DNA of 64,000 bases from contig CAWFEN010000016.1 in NCBI GenBank assembly GCA_963814865.1, positions 1 through 64,000 on the forward strand. The letters are read 5' to 3'. Numbering within the stretch: the stretch's first letter is position 1; each line of letters starts with the position of its first letter. A model generated the notes under the pieces. That model saw nothing but the letters and a program-made list of their open reading frames with translations. It had not been told where the DNA came from and did no database searches. This document shows positions 1 to 8,994 of this stretch, piece by piece. Source of the DNA: AP-15 sp963814865 (GTDB lineage Bacteria; Pseudomonadota; Alphaproteobacteria; ATCC43930; CGMCC-115725). Position numbers and translations under genes: made by a program.

Positions 1-565
1 GGCCGAACAGAAGAACGGATCGCCCCGTGGCGCCTAACGGTCACCGTTGCAAAATTGCCGGGTTCGGCAGCCTCGGCGAGATTGGTGTCGACGAGCAGCG
101 ACCACTCGCGACCGCCCGCGGTCTCCGGCAGCACGAACTCCACCAGGTCATGGTGGGCGTTCAGCACCATCAGCAATGTCGCATCCGCGCCCCGGCGGCG
201 GATGCCGGTGGCTGCGCCCGGCCATCCATTAGCATGCCGAAGCAATGCATGTTGCTGTCGTCCCACTCCTCGGGACGCATCTCCGCGCCGGAGGCGTTGA
301 TCCAGGTCACGTCCCTGAGGCCGAGCTCCTCGTTGTATTCGCCGGTCAGAAAGCGGCTTCGGCGCAGAATTGGATAATGGCGGCGCAGCTCGGTCAGGCG
401 TTGGACGAAGCGGATCAATGACCGGCCCTTGTCCTCGATGTCCCAATCGAGCCAGCTGATCTCGCTGTCCTGGCAATAGGCGTTGTTGTTGCCGCGCTGG
501 GTTCGGCCGAACTCGTCGCCGGCGAGCAGCATCGGTGTGCCCTGTGACAACAGCAAGGTGGCCAT
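1..565 (-). pseudogene. glgX: Glycogen debranching enzyme GlgX, C-terminal remnant with frameshifts
   Basis: Minus-strand frames read as the last third of GlgX, the isoamylase-type enzyme that removes side chains from glycogen. Family-typical pieces are LLLSQGTPMLLAGDEFGRTQ, NNNAYCQDSEISWLDWD and FGMLMDGRAQ. Homology begins abruptly at about 565, so the N-terminal domain and most of the catalytic barrel are missing. Near 222 one base appears lost: the frame ending in DGRAQP should continue as TGIRRRGADATLLMVLNAHH, which is found in another frame. A further shift near 25-35 is needed to read the C-terminal TGRSVLLFG. The 3' end runs off the window. It lies upstream of treZ fragments of the same pathway on the same strand, so I read it as a dead part of a glg/tre operon. 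Confidence 0.85.
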
Positions 566-838
566 GCAAGGGAGCTTCAAAGTCCAAGAGTGTCGAATAT
601 TCCGAGGGCGATGCTCTCATATGGCAAAAAAAGAATCAAAGGTTTTAGCTGCCGGTTTCGGACGATCCTGCCACCTCCGGTGTTCACGAAGGTGAGCGCG
701 CGGCAATCGATGTCCGCAGAAGGGCTGAGGGCTGAAAAGTTTATGCACCACGAGATAAGAGAGCAGGCCATCCGAGAGCGAGTCTATGCGATCTGGGAGG
801 TAGAGGGGCGGCCGGACGGCAGAGACCGGGAGCATGGC

Positions 839-868
839 AGACGATACCCTTGCGTAGCCGTAAATCAT
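839..868 (-). pseudogene. Possible serine recombinase N-terminal scrap
   Basis: Ten codons read MIYGYARVSS, the usual start of resolvase/invertase-type serine recombinases, where the Ser in RVS is the catalytic nucleophile. The frame stays open to 617, but nothing after this motif resembles the family. A second recombinase scrap lies at 8365-8445 on the other strand. The match is short, so it could be chance. Confidence 0.4.
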
Positions 869-1002
869 CGCCTGATTCTGCACGTAGATTCTGCACAGGG
901 AAAGGAGCGTTATTTGAGGCGCTTAAGGCTCTCCGCCGCTGAAATGTACCTTCCCAATTCGGCAGGGCTCTGCGCTGACCGACCTCTAATGAGGAGGCTT
1001 CG

Positions 1003-3171
1003 ATGATGACCCCGAAAGCGTTGCCTCAGCTAACCGTCGCCGATGTGTTCATTACCGATCAGCTCGATCGGCGCGCTCCGAAAAAGACCGACTACCTTCA
1101 GGAAAAACTGGCGCTCCAGGACTTGGCGGCGCGGATGGTCGATCAGCCGGAAGAGGTCTTGCCGCGGTTCGTCGATCTCGCTATGGAAATGACCGATGGG
1201 GCTTCTGCGGGCGTTAGCCTCTACGAAGAGGACCCGGCTCCCGGCGTATTCCGCTGGCAATATCTGCGGGGCGTGCTTGCCCGGTTTAATGGGGCGACAA
1301 CCCCGCGGGATTCCAGCCCGTGCGGCATCACGCTCGACCGCAATGCCCCGGTGCTCTCGCTCCATCCCGAGCGGGTCTATGGCTGGATCGCTGACGCCAA
1401 CATCGTCGTACCCGAGGTTCTGCTCGTACCGCTTTATCTAGGCGGCAAGATTCCCTTGGGGACACTGTGGATCGTCTCCGATCGGGAAGGGCACTTCGAT
1501 AGCGGTCACGCACGCGCGCTGACAGAGCTTGCCGCCTTTGTCGGCATCGCCTTGCGCATGGTGCGCACCGAACACCGGCTGAATCAGGCGCTCGAAGCGC
1601 AGGATAGGGCCGCCGAAGCGACGCTCCGGAATAGCGAGGAGCAGTTCAGGCTGCTCGTCCAGGGTGTGACCGATTACTCGATCTACATGCTTGGCCTCGA
1701 CGGACGGGTGGCAAGCTGGAACGCAGGCGCACAACGCATCAAAGGCTACCACCCCGAGGAGATTATCGGCCAGCATTTCTCGCGGTTTTACACGGAGGAA
1801 GACCGGCAGAACGGCGAACCCGAACGCGCATTGGCGACCGCAATGCGCGAGGGGCGATTTGAGAAAGAAGGCCTGCGGGTTCGCAAAAATGGCGAGCGGT
1901 TTTGGGCCAATGTCATCATCGACGCGATCCGCGGCGACAACGGGGAGATTGTCAGCTTTGCCAAAATCACACGTGATATCACCGAACAGCGGGAAGCACG
2001 CGCCGCCTTAGATCGCGCGCGCGAAACGTTATTTCATTCCCAAAAAATGGAAGCTGTCGGGCAGCTAACCGGCGGTATCGCGCATGACTTCAACAATCTG
2101 CTGGCCGCTATAATCGGCAGCCTTGAAATCGCGGAGCGGCGCGTTTCCGACGCGTCCGTCAAACGCCTTATCGGCAACGCCATGCGTGGCGCTCAGCGCG
2201 GCGCGACCTTGACCCAACGGATGCTCGTCTTCGCGCGACGTCATGATCTTAATTCCGAGCCGCTTGATATTCCCGTGCTGGTTCGAGGTATGCGCGAGAT
2301 GCTTGAGCGCTCGCTCGGCCCTTCGGTGTTTATCGAAACCCGCTTTCCGTTGAACCTTCCGTTGATCAAAACTGACCCCAATCAGCTTGAAATGGCTTTG
2401 CTGAATTTGATGGTCAACGCCCGCGACGCGACACCACAAGGCGGCCCTATCATCATTGCGGCCCGGTCGGAAGCGATTGGAGAAGGCCAACAGTTACGTC
2501 CCGGTTCCTACGTCTGCCTGTCGATAACAGACAATGGCGAGGGGATGGACGACGCCACATTAGCAAAAGCGACTGACCCGTTTTTCACCACCAAGGAAAT
2601 CGGGAAAGGAACCGGCCTCGGGTTGCCTATGGTTCACGGCCTGGCCCAAGAGTCGGGGGGCGCGCTGGTTTTGAAAAGCCAAAGAGGAAAAGGCACTACC
2701 GTCGAGCTGTGGTTTCCAGTTGCTGAGAAATCTCCCCCTGCGACGACTGTTAATAAGGTGTCTGCACGCGCTGCCACCATATCTCGGAAATTGACTGTAC
2801 TGGTGGTTGATGACGATCCGCTTGTCCTCACCAACATGGCCGCAATGTTGGAGGATTTGGGGCATGTCGTGCATGAAGCATCGTCCGCCCTCGAAGCCCT
2901 CTCGATACTCGGTCGGGAAAGCGCAATCGAGTTGGTGCTGACCGATCAGGCCATGCCCCAGATGACCGGCGCGGAATTGATCGGAGAAATTAAAAGCCGC
3001 AGGCCGAAGCTGCCCGTTATTTTGTCGACTGGTTTCGCCGAACTGCCGCCCGGTATCGATCCATTGCAGCAGATCACGCTCGCGAAACCGTTCTTGCAAT
3101 ACGATTTGGAGCAAGCCGTGAACGCGGCGCTAGAAGACCCAAAAAAGCGGCAAACGGTGAGATTTCGATGA
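1003..3171 (+). CDS. Hybrid sensor histidine kinase (GAF-PAS-HisKA-HATPase-REC)
   Basis: Cytoplasmic hybrid histidine kinase of 722 residues; I see no membrane segment. Domain order: GAF-like about 35-185, PAS 212-330, HisKA with phospho-acceptor His361 in GGIAHDFNNLL, HATPase with N-box near 468-475, G1 DNGEGMD at 510-516 and G2 GKGTGLGLP at 534-542. A C-terminal receiver at 597-700 has the acidic pair Asp603/Asp604, phospho-acceptor Asp648 in LTDQAMP and Lys695. All catalytic residues are present, so it should autophosphorylate and pass phosphate to its own receiver; no separate response regulator lies nearby. AGGAGG at 992-997 fits ATG 1003 or ATG 1006. It is less GC-rich than its neighbours and is flanked on both sides by gene fragments, which suggests late arrival. 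The signal is unknown. Confidence 0.93.
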   Translation: MMTPKALPQLTVADVFITDQLDRRAPKKTDYLQEKLALQDLAARMVDQPEEVLPRFVDLAMEMTDGASAGVSLYEEDPAPGVFRWQYLRGVLARFNGATTPRDSSPCGITLDRNAPVLSLHPERVYGWIADANIVVPEVLLVPLYLGGKIPLGTLWIVSDREGHFDSGHARALTELAAFVGIALRMVRTEHRLNQALEAQDRAAEATLRNSEEQFRLLVQGVTDYSIYMLGLDGRVASWNAGAQRIKGYHPEEIIGQHFSRFYTEEDRQNGEPERALATAMREGRFEKEGLRVRKNGERFWANVIIDAIRGDNGEIVSFAKITRDITEQREARAALDRARETLFHSQKMEAVGQLTGGIAHDFNNLLAAIIGSLEIAERRVSDASVKRLIGNAMRGAQRGATLTQRMLVFARRHDLNSEPLDIPVLVRGMREMLERSLGPSVFIETRFPLNLPLIKTDPNQLEMALLNLMVNARDATPQGGPIIIAARSEAIGEGQQLRPGSYVCLSITDNGEGMDDATLAKATDPFFTTKEIGKGTGLGLPMVHGLAQESGGALVLKSQRGKGTTVELWFPVAEKSPPATTVNKVSARAATISRKLTVLVVDDDPLVLTNMAAMLEDLGHVVHEASSALEALSILGRESAIELVLTDQAMPQMTGAELIGEIKSRRPKLPVILSTGFAELPPGIDPLQQITLAKPFLQYDLEQAVNAALEDPKKRQTVRFR

Positions 3172-3223
3172 AGCTGATAGCGCACATTACGGAAAGCATG
3201 GTGAAAAACGCAGCGCTGGTGCA

Positions 3224-3355
3224 GTCGATCTGATGCCGCTCATGCCGGCATGCCCAGCCGACAATCGCAAAGTCAGCAATCGAAATGTCGCCGCCGGCGA
3301 ACTGAACTTCGCCGAGCCGTTTGTCGAGCACGCCATAGAGTCGGCCTGTGGCGAG
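3224..3355 (-). pseudogene. Glutathione S-transferase C-terminal fragment
   Basis: About 43 codons read like the C-terminal helical domain of YfcG/beta-type glutathione transferases: RLYGVLDKRLGEVQFAGG followed by ISIADFAIVGWACRHERHQ. In this family the segment follows the thioredoxin-like N-domain, which is absent. Downstream of QID the frame continues antisense into the histidine kinase end and loses similarity. It is a remnant with no function of its own. Confidence 0.65.
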
Positions 3356-3440
3356 TGTCACAGCTGGCCGGGAAACCGGTGGCGATCGACCGATAGAATA
3401 GTCTAACATAAGGACGTTATGTAGGACATGGGTCGCGACT

Positions 3441-3533
3441 GGCCCTCAACCGAAGCAAGCTGCGCCAGGACCGCGCCGGCCGCTATCTGCTACGTACCAA
3501 TCTCACCGAAAGCGACCCCACCATGCGGCCGAG
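3441..3533 (+). mobile_element. Transposase fragment (IS4/IS1634-like)
   Basis: The plus strand reads LALNRSKLRQDRAG then RYLLRTNLTESDP, the conserved core of IS1634/IS4-family DDE transposases ahead of the catalytic glutamate region. Only about 30 codons survive and no terminal repeats are visible. It overlaps, on the opposite strand, the point where the debranching-enzyme fragment at 3483-3695 loses homology. It is therefore the likely scar of the insertion that broke that gene. Confidence 0.65.
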
Positions 3534-3695
3534 CGGTGCCGGCTGGGCGGCGATCAGGAAGCCATGGTACCGCCGGGTGATCGTTCCGGTGATCGTCGCC
3601 GAGGCGTAGCCGCCCAGTCCGTTCGCCACGAGCCATTCGCGCGGGGCTTCCGGCGGGGTGTTCGCGTCGCGGATAGCGCGGCGCAGGTCAACCAT
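3483..3695 (-). pseudogene. Amylo-alpha-1,6-glucosidase-type debranching enzyme, N-terminal stub
   Basis: ATG at 3695 overlaps the last 8 bases of treZ, a normal operonic junction. The stub begins MVDLRRAIRDAN and contains EWLVANGLGGYASATITG and TRRYHGFLIAAQPAPLGR, typical of the N-terminal domain of archaeal/bacterial glycogen debranching enzymes (GDE_N), which usually exceed 600 residues. Homology stops after about 58 residues and the frame ends at 3483. The transposase scar at 3441-3533 marks the break. The catalytic domain is gone, so no activity is expected. Confidence 0.75.
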
Positions 3696-5664
3696 TTGCT
3701 TCCCGGCGATCGCGGATTTTCTTCGTCGCGGGCATTGCCGAGGACGGTCCGGGGGCGAGGACGGCGGCACTCTGGCCCGGGATCAGCCAATCTCCCGCAG
3801 TGTCCTGGGCCGGACTCCCCGAGCCGCCGTATTGGGGTGCTTCGCTCGACCAGAGAAGCCGCCAAGCCTGGCCCTCGACCGGTGCCAGCAACGGCTCGGG
3901 GGTGGGGCCGAGCAGGAGATCCCGACCGAGATTGACGATCAGCAAGCGGTCGGCCGGCAATTGGCCGGGACCGTCATCCGAAAAAAAGCGCAGCATCCAG
4001 GCTTCGTTCGTAAGCGCCGCACCGTCAATCCGGCATGGCCGCTGTCCAAGCACCGGGTCCGTGCGCCGCAGTGCCAGAAGATCGCGATGCAGCGCATAGA
4101 TCGCAGCATGGCCAGGGCGTTCCCGTTCGCCGATATCGAGCATAGACCGCCGGAAGGTGTCTATATCGCCGGGATCGACGAGCCTGGCTTGCATCTCGCT
4201 CGTCGCGAGGCTGGGGAATTGCACGAGGAATTGACGGCGCCCCTCGCGGATGTCGCGGGACAGGCTAGCTTGATGATCGGCAAAATAGAAGAACGGGCTC
4301 GAAGCGGCGAATTCCTGCCCTTGGAACAGCATTGGAATGCCCGGCATCAACAGGAAATATGCGGTCATCGCGCGCAGCCGGCTGAGGCTCGTCAGCGCGT
4401 GACAGCGCTCTCCGTTGCCGGAATTGGCGATCTGGTCGTGGTTCTGCAGGAAGACGACAAAGCTTTCCGCCCGAAGATCGAGCGCCGGCGTGCCGCGCCC
4501 TTTCTGCTGCCACTGGTAACGCTGCCCCTGATAGAGAAAGCCGTGCTTGGCAGCGGCGACGAATTCACGGGGGCGGCCGCGGTAATCCGAGTAGTAGGCT
4601 TCGTGATGTCCGGTCAGCGCTACCATGGCGCTGTGATGGAAGTCGTCGTTCCATAGAGCGTCGAGTCCGTATCCGCCATGCTCTGCCGGGCGCAGCAGCC
4701 GCGCCAGCTGCGGCTCGTTCTCGCCGACGACGAAGGTGGTTCGGCCGCGTCCCGCCGCTCGCACCTGCCGGACGATGGCGGCGATAATGTGATCGTCCGA
4801 TCGGTCGAAGATCTGCTGCGTCGCGTCCAGCCGCAACCCGTCGAGATGATATTCGTCGATCCAGTAGCCGGCATTGGCGACGAAAAATTTCCGCGAAGGG
4901 CCGGAATCGGGGCCGTCGAAATTGAGCGCCTCGCCCCATTCGTTGTCATAGCGATCGGTGAAATAGGCCGCGGCGAACAATTTGAGGTAGTTTCCGTCTG
5001 GGCCGATGTGGTTGTAGACGACATCGAGAATGACGGCGATCCCGAGCGCGTGGGCGTGATCGACGAAACGGCGGAAATCGACCGGACGGCCGTAGAGCCT
5101 AGTCGGTGCGAACAGGTGGACACCGTCATACCCCCAGCCGAAACGGCCCGGGAAGTCCGCCACGGGCATGATTTCGAGGCAAGTGATACCGAGTTCGGCC
5201 AAAGCCGGCAGCTCTCGCTCAGCCGCTTCCCAGCTGCCCTCCGGGGTGAAGGTGCCGATATGCATCTCGTAGATGACGAGTTGCTCGCGCGACCGTCCGT
5301 GCCACGCATCGTCTGTCCAGTCGAAGTCCTTGGGATCGATGATCTCCGACGCTTCGTGCGGCCCACCGGGTTGAAATCGCGACGCTGGGTCGGGTAGGGA
5401 CGCTTCCCCGTCGAGTCGGAACCGGTAGCGCATGCCGGCCCGCGCCGGCGGACTGTGCAGCGAGAAATAGCCGCCGCCCTCGGACTGTAGCGCCGCCGGC
5501 GCGAGACCGTCGATCTCGACGGCAACCTCGCGGCAGCAGGGCGCCCAGACGCGGAAATGAACCCCGCCGCCAGGCTGTGGCTCGGCGCCAACCGGCAGGC
5601 GCCGGACGGGCGTCGCGTCGGGCGAGATCGGATGTATCAAAACAGAGGGGCTAGGTGGCGTCAT
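3688..5664 (-). CDS. treZ: Malto-oligosyltrehalose trehalohydrolase
   Basis: GH13 enzyme of 658 residues that releases trehalose from maltooligosyl-trehalose in the TreY-TreZ pathway in the cytoplasm. Residues 20-105 form the N-terminal carbohydrate-binding domain (HFRVWAPCCREVAVEIDG). The barrel follows from YEMHIGTFTPEGSW. Catalytic residues by family alignment are the nucleophile Asp280 (GLRLDAT), acid/base Glu315 (VVGENE) and stabiliser Asp410 (LQNHDQ). The C-terminal beta domain is complete. ATG 5664 was chosen because the 13 extra upstream codons lack similarity; TGAGGAAG lies about 13 bases before it. It is the only intact gene of its cluster. malQ upstream, the debranching enzyme downstream and glgX are broken, and the partner treY is not in the window, so its substrate may not be made from here. 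Confidence 0.93.
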   Translation of the reverse strand: MTPPSPSVLIHPISPDATPVRRLPVGAEPQPGGGVHFRVWAPCCREVAVEIDGLAPAALQSEGGGYFSLHSPPARAGMRYRFRLDGEASLPDPASRFQPGGPHEASEIIDPKDFDWTDDAWHGRSREQLVIYEMHIGTFTPEGSWEAAERELPALAELGITCLEIMPVADFPGRFGWGYDGVHLFAPTRLYGRPVDFRRFVDHAHALGIAVILDVVYNHIGPDGNYLKLFAAAYFTDRYDNEWGEALNFDGPDSGPSRKFFVANAGYWIDEYHLDGLRLDATQQIFDRSDDHIIAAIVRQVRAAGRGRTTFVVGENEPQLARLLRPAEHGGYGLDALWNDDFHHSAMVALTGHHEAYYSDYRGRPREFVAAAKHGFLYQGQRYQWQQKGRGTPALDLRAESFVVFLQNHDQIANSGNGERCHALTSLSRLRAMTAYFLLMPGIPMLFQGQEFAASSPFFYFADHQASLSRDIREGRRQFLVQFPSLATSEMQARLVDPGDIDTFRRSMLDIGERERPGHAAIYALHRDLLALRRTDPVLGQRPCRIDGAALTNEAWMLRFFSDDGPGQLPADRLLIVNLGRDLLLGPTPEPLLAPVEGQAWRLLWSSEAPQYGGSGSPAQDTAGDWLIPGQSAAVLAPGPSSAMPATKKIRDRREANG

Positions 5665-5703
5665 GGTCGGCCATCGCTTCCTCAGTAAGGTCGATCGCAG
5701 CAA

Positions 5704-5868
5704 TCACCACAGGACCCGCGCTTCATTCCAGTGCTCGCCTGCCTTGGACCGCTGGCGCAGCGTCTCGTCGGCGATCGGTTGCTCATCGCCCCAGGCGTTG
5801 GTGTAGACGCGAGCAAGGCCTGCAAGGTCCGCCAGCGTGTCGAGCTGGGATCCTGAGAGAGCCATCAT
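5704..5868 (-). pseudogene. malQ: 4-alpha-glucanotransferase (MalQ) N-terminal stub
   Basis: ATGATG at 5868/5865 is preceded by GGGAGGG, a strong ribosome site. The first 39 residues, including LDTLADLAGLARVYTNAWGD and PIADETLR, match the N-terminal helical segment of MalQ (usual form LARLAGI...W-G...PVSDETLRA). Similarity then ends abruptly and the frame closes at 5704 after AGEHWNEARVLW, which I do not recognise. MalQ is normally over 500 residues, so more than 90 percent is missing. The good start signal suggests translation is still initiated just upstream of treZ. Confidence 0.65.
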
Positions 5869-6020
5869 GACCCTCCCCATGTGCGGAAACCGCTTGCCTC
5901 GGCCAATTGGCAGGGGACATTTGCGGGGAAACGTTGCGGTGTTCTGGGAAGCAGGCGGGGGATGGTTGCTCTGCCTAACTGTGCCCGTCACGGCCGGCCC
6001 CGGCGGGCAGCACAAGACGA

Positions 6021-6560
6021 TCAGGCTGCTCGGCGCCAGCCCTCCTGGTGCTGCCATTTGCGCGCCGGCGACGTAGCCGTCTCGTTCATATCCATGAGCT
6101 CACGGAGCTTTTCGCGAGCGCGCGACAGACGGGAGCGGACGGTCCCAATCGGGACGCCGAGCGTCGTGGCTATCTCTTCGTAGCGCATCCCTTCGTGGCC
6201 GACGAGCAGGACCACCTCGCGCTGCTCCGCCGGCAGCTTGCTGATCGCGCGCTCGAGGTCGCGCAGTTCCAACCCGGCGCCGGCGGTCGGCGCGGTGGCC
6301 AAGTCGACATCCTCGACCGCGATGGAGGTGCCTTCGCGGACCGAACGACGGACGTTGTTGACATGCTGGTTGTGCAGGATGGTGAAGAGCCAAGCGCGCA
6401 GATTGGTTCCGGGTTGCCACAAATGCTCCTTGGCGAGGGCGCGGACCAGGCAGCTCTGCACCAGGTCGTCGGCTTGCAAGCTATGCTGGGTCAATACCCG
6501 GGCGTAGCGCCGCAATCGGGGCAGTTCGGGTTCGAGGAGCCGTGCGATCGCACTCATCAT
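6021..6560 (-). CDS. ECF-family RNA polymerase sigma factor
   Basis: Extracytoplasmic-function sigma factor of 179 residues. Region 2 spans about 12-75, with DDLVQSCLVRAL at 31-42 and PGTNLRAWLFTILHN at 50-64 for core binding and -10 recognition. Region 4 spans about 100-155, with LPAEQREVVLLVGHEGMRYE followed by the helix-turn-helix EIATTLGVPIGTVRSRLSRA that reads the -35 element. Tandem ATG codons at 6560 and 6557 follow AAAGGATAGG. The sequence resembles the EcfG-like branch of alphaproteobacterial ECF factors, but no nepR anti-sigma or phyR gene is adjacent, so that assignment is an inference. Two GGAAC-N17-CGTT promoters in the window (8995 and 55057) would be natural EcfG targets. I see no self-type promoter upstream of it. 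Confidence 0.92.
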   Translation of the reverse strand: MMSAIARLLEPELPRLRRYARVLTQHSLQADDLVQSCLVRALAKEHLWQPGTNLRAWLFTILHNQHVNNVRRSVREGTSIAVEDVDLATAPTAGAGLELRDLERAISKLPAEQREVVLLVGHEGMRYEEIATTLGVPIGTVRSRLSRAREKLRELMDMNETATSPARKWQHQEGWRRAA

Positions 6561-6936
6561 CCTATCCTTTAGCGATGTTCCGACCGCGGGCGCCCGCAGC
6601 CGTCTGATGACCGCACAATAAATGACGAATGTAACCCTAAGATGTATCGAAATAACCTGCCCGTAATTTTTCGTGTATTTGCGTAACTCGATGCAACCGA
6701 TTATTAACAGCTATCGATCTGAAAAATAGGAGAAGATTGGATAACCGCCCGACACTCTCGCCGTTTCGCTTCGCCCTCGCTTCTCCATTTCCTACCGCGC
6801 CTCGTCGGAAGCCGAGGGCATGACCGACGCAGAGCTGCGCCGCGTCCGGCGGGGGCGAGGCCATGCAAGGTTCGACCGAACCAACCGTCGACGCAATTCC
6901 AATCGGACCGGAATGGCGGGCCACTCTCGATCGAGC
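6561..6936. other. Intergenic, nothing recognised
   Basis: 376 bases between the divergent start of the sigma gene and the end of the YihY gene. The first 170 bases are AT-rich for this genome (around 6620-6735) and probably hold the sigma gene promoter. Open frames here lack similarity or start signals. No tRNA-like cloverleaf, terminator or repeat was seen. Confidence 0.5.
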
Positions 6937-8025
6937 CTACGCCGCGTGGTTCGTTGTGCTTGTCATCGTCAATATGGCGCCAGCCTGGCCGGCACAGTTT
7001 GCCCGAGGCTTAAGTTCCGCGTCGAGCTTGGCGCCGATTAACACGACAATGATCGACACCCACATCCAGGTCATAAAGCCGATGATCGCACCGAGCGATC
7101 CATAGGTCTTGTCGTAGCTGCCGAAATTTGCGACGTACCAGGAAAACAGGGCGGACGCGGCGAGCCAGGCGATAGCGGCAAGGGCGCTGCCCCAGGTGAT
7201 CCAGCGCCATTGTGGCGCCGCACGGTAGGGGCCGAACCGGTACACGAGGGAAAGAGTGAACCCGACGAGTACGAAGAGGATCGGCCATCGCCCGATCGTC
7301 AGGAGTAGCGTGGTGACGCTGGCATGGCCGATATGGTCAAGGACCAGCGGCAGGGCAATCAATATAGCAAGTGCCAGCAGCACCAGGACAACGGCTCCGA
7401 CCGTAAACGCCATCGTGATGGCATAGTATTTGACAAGACTGCGTTCTTCTTTCTCACGATAGACGGCAGTGAGGGCATCGAACAGCCCCGAGACCCCGAC
7501 TTTCGCGGTCCATAGGGAAATCAGCAAGCTAATGGCGAAACCGAAGCCGAGAGCCCGGCTGCCCTTTTGGGCTAAACGGATTAATTGTTCCCGCAGCACG
7601 TCGACGGCACCCGCGGGCGCAAAGCCTGATAGCGCATTGAGATGCGCGACGATCCGGTTCGGATCGGCAAATAGCCCATATATCGAAACCAATGCGGCGA
7701 TGCCCGGGAACAAGGCAAGAATTGAGTAGAAGGCGACGCCAGCAGCAATTAACAGGATCCTGTCGTCCGAAATCCCGTGATAAAGACGAAGAAGAATATC
7801 CGTCCATCCTCGCGGGGCGAGCGGCGATGGTGCTCTGGTTTCCCCGCCGCAGTTCGCGATAGGGCCCCGATCGCCATTCGCGGCGCGGGATACAGGACGC
7901 TGCCAACAGACCAGACCAAAGGCCAACAGCGACGCGCTCAATAGAATAACCCATGAGGGCGGATGCCTGCACGGCGGCCGTCGGTGCGTATCCGCAGCGT
8001 CGGGCGGACCGATTGGATCGTCCAT
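6937..8025 (-). CDS. YihY/virulence factor BrkB family membrane protein
   Basis: Inner-membrane protein of 362 residues from the YihY/BrkB (once 'RNase BN') family, whose function is unsettled. The family core is visible: ILLIAAGVAFYSILALFPGI for the first core helix, then GLFDALTAVYREKEERS, AVVLVLLALAILIALPLVL, RFGPYRAAPQWRWITWGS and YGSLGAIIGFMTWMWVSI. About six core helices follow an extra N-terminal helix (SWVILLSASLLAFGLVCW). ATG 8025 was chosen because AGGGGAA lies just upstream and the longer frame adds 115 residues without similarity. A near-consensus stress promoter lies at 8094-8118. Its location beside stress-envelope genes fits a general stress role, but that is inference. Confidence 0.88.
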   Translation of the reverse strand: MDDPIGPPDAADTHRRPPCRHPPSWVILLSASLLAFGLVCWQRPVSRAANGDRGPIANCGGETRAPSPLAPRGWTDILLRLYHGISDDRILLIAAGVAFYSILALFPGIAALVSIYGLFADPNRIVAHLNALSGFAPAGAVDVLREQLIRLAQKGSRALGFGFAISLLISLWTAKVGVSGLFDALTAVYREKEERSLVKYYAITMAFTVGAVVLVLLALAILIALPLVLDHIGHASVTTLLLTIGRWPILFVLVGFTLSLVYRFGPYRAAPQWRWITWGSALAAIAWLAASALFSWYVANFGSYDKTYGSLGAIIGFMTWMWVSIIVVLIGAKLDAELKPRANCAGQAGAILTMTSTTNHAA

Positions 8026-8093
8026 GGTCGTTTCCCCTGCGGCCGGCGAGCGCTCCTGCACCTGCTGGTGGGGCGGGCTGAGCTTTCTTAGAA

Positions 8094-8118
8094 AACTATC
8101 GCGTCTCGTACAGGTTCC
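8094..8118 (-). promoter_or_regulatory. Possible EcfG-type promoter (one mismatch) for the YihY gene
   Basis: On the minus strand, GGAAC (8118-8114) is separated by 16 bases from AGTT (8097-8094), against the consensus GGAAC-N16/17-CGTT. It lies about 70 bases before the YihY ATG. The single mismatch in the -10 makes this tentative. Confidence 0.35.
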
Positions 8119-8364
8119 GATGATCGCCGAGTTCTGCGGGCGCGCAATCTTGGCCTTCGGTTGCACCATACCTGTCGCCGATCGTTTCAGCAGGGTGAGG
8201 CGGGGCGAAGGACGAATAAACAAGTCCCACGACACGGTGCGCGATCTGGCGAGGCGCGGAGATGTGTTCGGAGGAGTGGGCGACAGCATTATGCATGCTT
8301 CAGCATGCTGATGGGCGGCCAACCGAAGCCGAACGGACCGGTATCCGCCGCCCGTCGGTTCTTT

Positions 8365-8445
8365 TTTCATGTCAGGGCGACGCTCGCCGATGTGGAGCGC
8401 GATTTGATCAGGGAGCGAACCACTCTCCGCCTGGGCGCTCGCTGA
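8365..8445 (+). pseudogene. Serine recombinase (resolvase/invertase) fragment
   Basis: A 26-codon stretch ending in TGA reads FHVRATLADVERDLIRERT, the hallmark end of the catalytic domain and start of the long E-helix in resolvase/invertase proteins (usual form ALAEFERDLIRERT-G). Nothing before it matches the catalytic domain, and the DNA-binding helix-turn-helix after it is missing. It is a scrap of a mobile-element recombinase. Confidence 0.6.
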
Positions 8446-8513
8446 CGGGCCTGACCATGGTCCCCGAGCGCCAGTTCGACCAAGCCAGGGGGCTTCTCGC
8501 CGACCGCGATATT

Positions 8514-8615
8514 AGCATGGTACGAGACTTTGCCGAGCAGTCCGGTGGGACGGCGACGATCGAGAGCGGACTCGGTACGGGAACCTCAATCACGAGATAT
8601 ATCTACCCACGTAGA
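8514..8615 (+). pseudogene. Histidine kinase ATPase-domain fragment
   Basis: About 33 codons read SMVRDFAEQSGGTATIESG then GTGTSITRYIYPR, the end of a HATPase domain (usual form LSMVYGFA-QSGG---I-S--G-GT-V-LYLPR). Everything upstream of the G2 box and any receiver domain is missing. It is not a copy of the intact kinase at 1003, whose matching segment reads LPMVHGLAQESGG. Debris from another two-component gene. Confidence 0.65.
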
Positions 8616-8994
8616 GCACCCGAGACAGGGCGCCGCAACCGATCAGATGCGCTAAATCAGGAACTCCGTGCGGCTGGTAGTCCTCGCTTCGGCGATTCGG
8701 GTTCAGTTTTCTCCGCGCCAGCAAACAGCTCGCTTGAGGTGATCACGGCCTGCACGCTCGGCTCCACTCACGCGGCGCACCTCGGCGTGTGGCGCCAAAT
8801 CAAGGACCAGTCCATATCCAGCCCTATACCGTGCGGCGTTGTTCCAGAATTTCGGAATGTGGCTGGCGTGTACGCCGGGACTACGCCGTGGGGCCACCAC
8901 GCTGCCCTCGATCACTAAAATTAGTTCGCGGGTCGGAGATAAGAAAACCAGCTTAGCTTTGCGGCGGCGTCAGCTATCAGCCGCCGATTAAATT
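8616..8994. other. Intergenic, nothing recognised
   Basis: About 380 bases between the kinase fragment and the stress promoter. Several open frames cross it, but none shows a family motif, a ribosome site or a plausible codon pattern. It is probably further gene debris. Confidence 0.4.
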
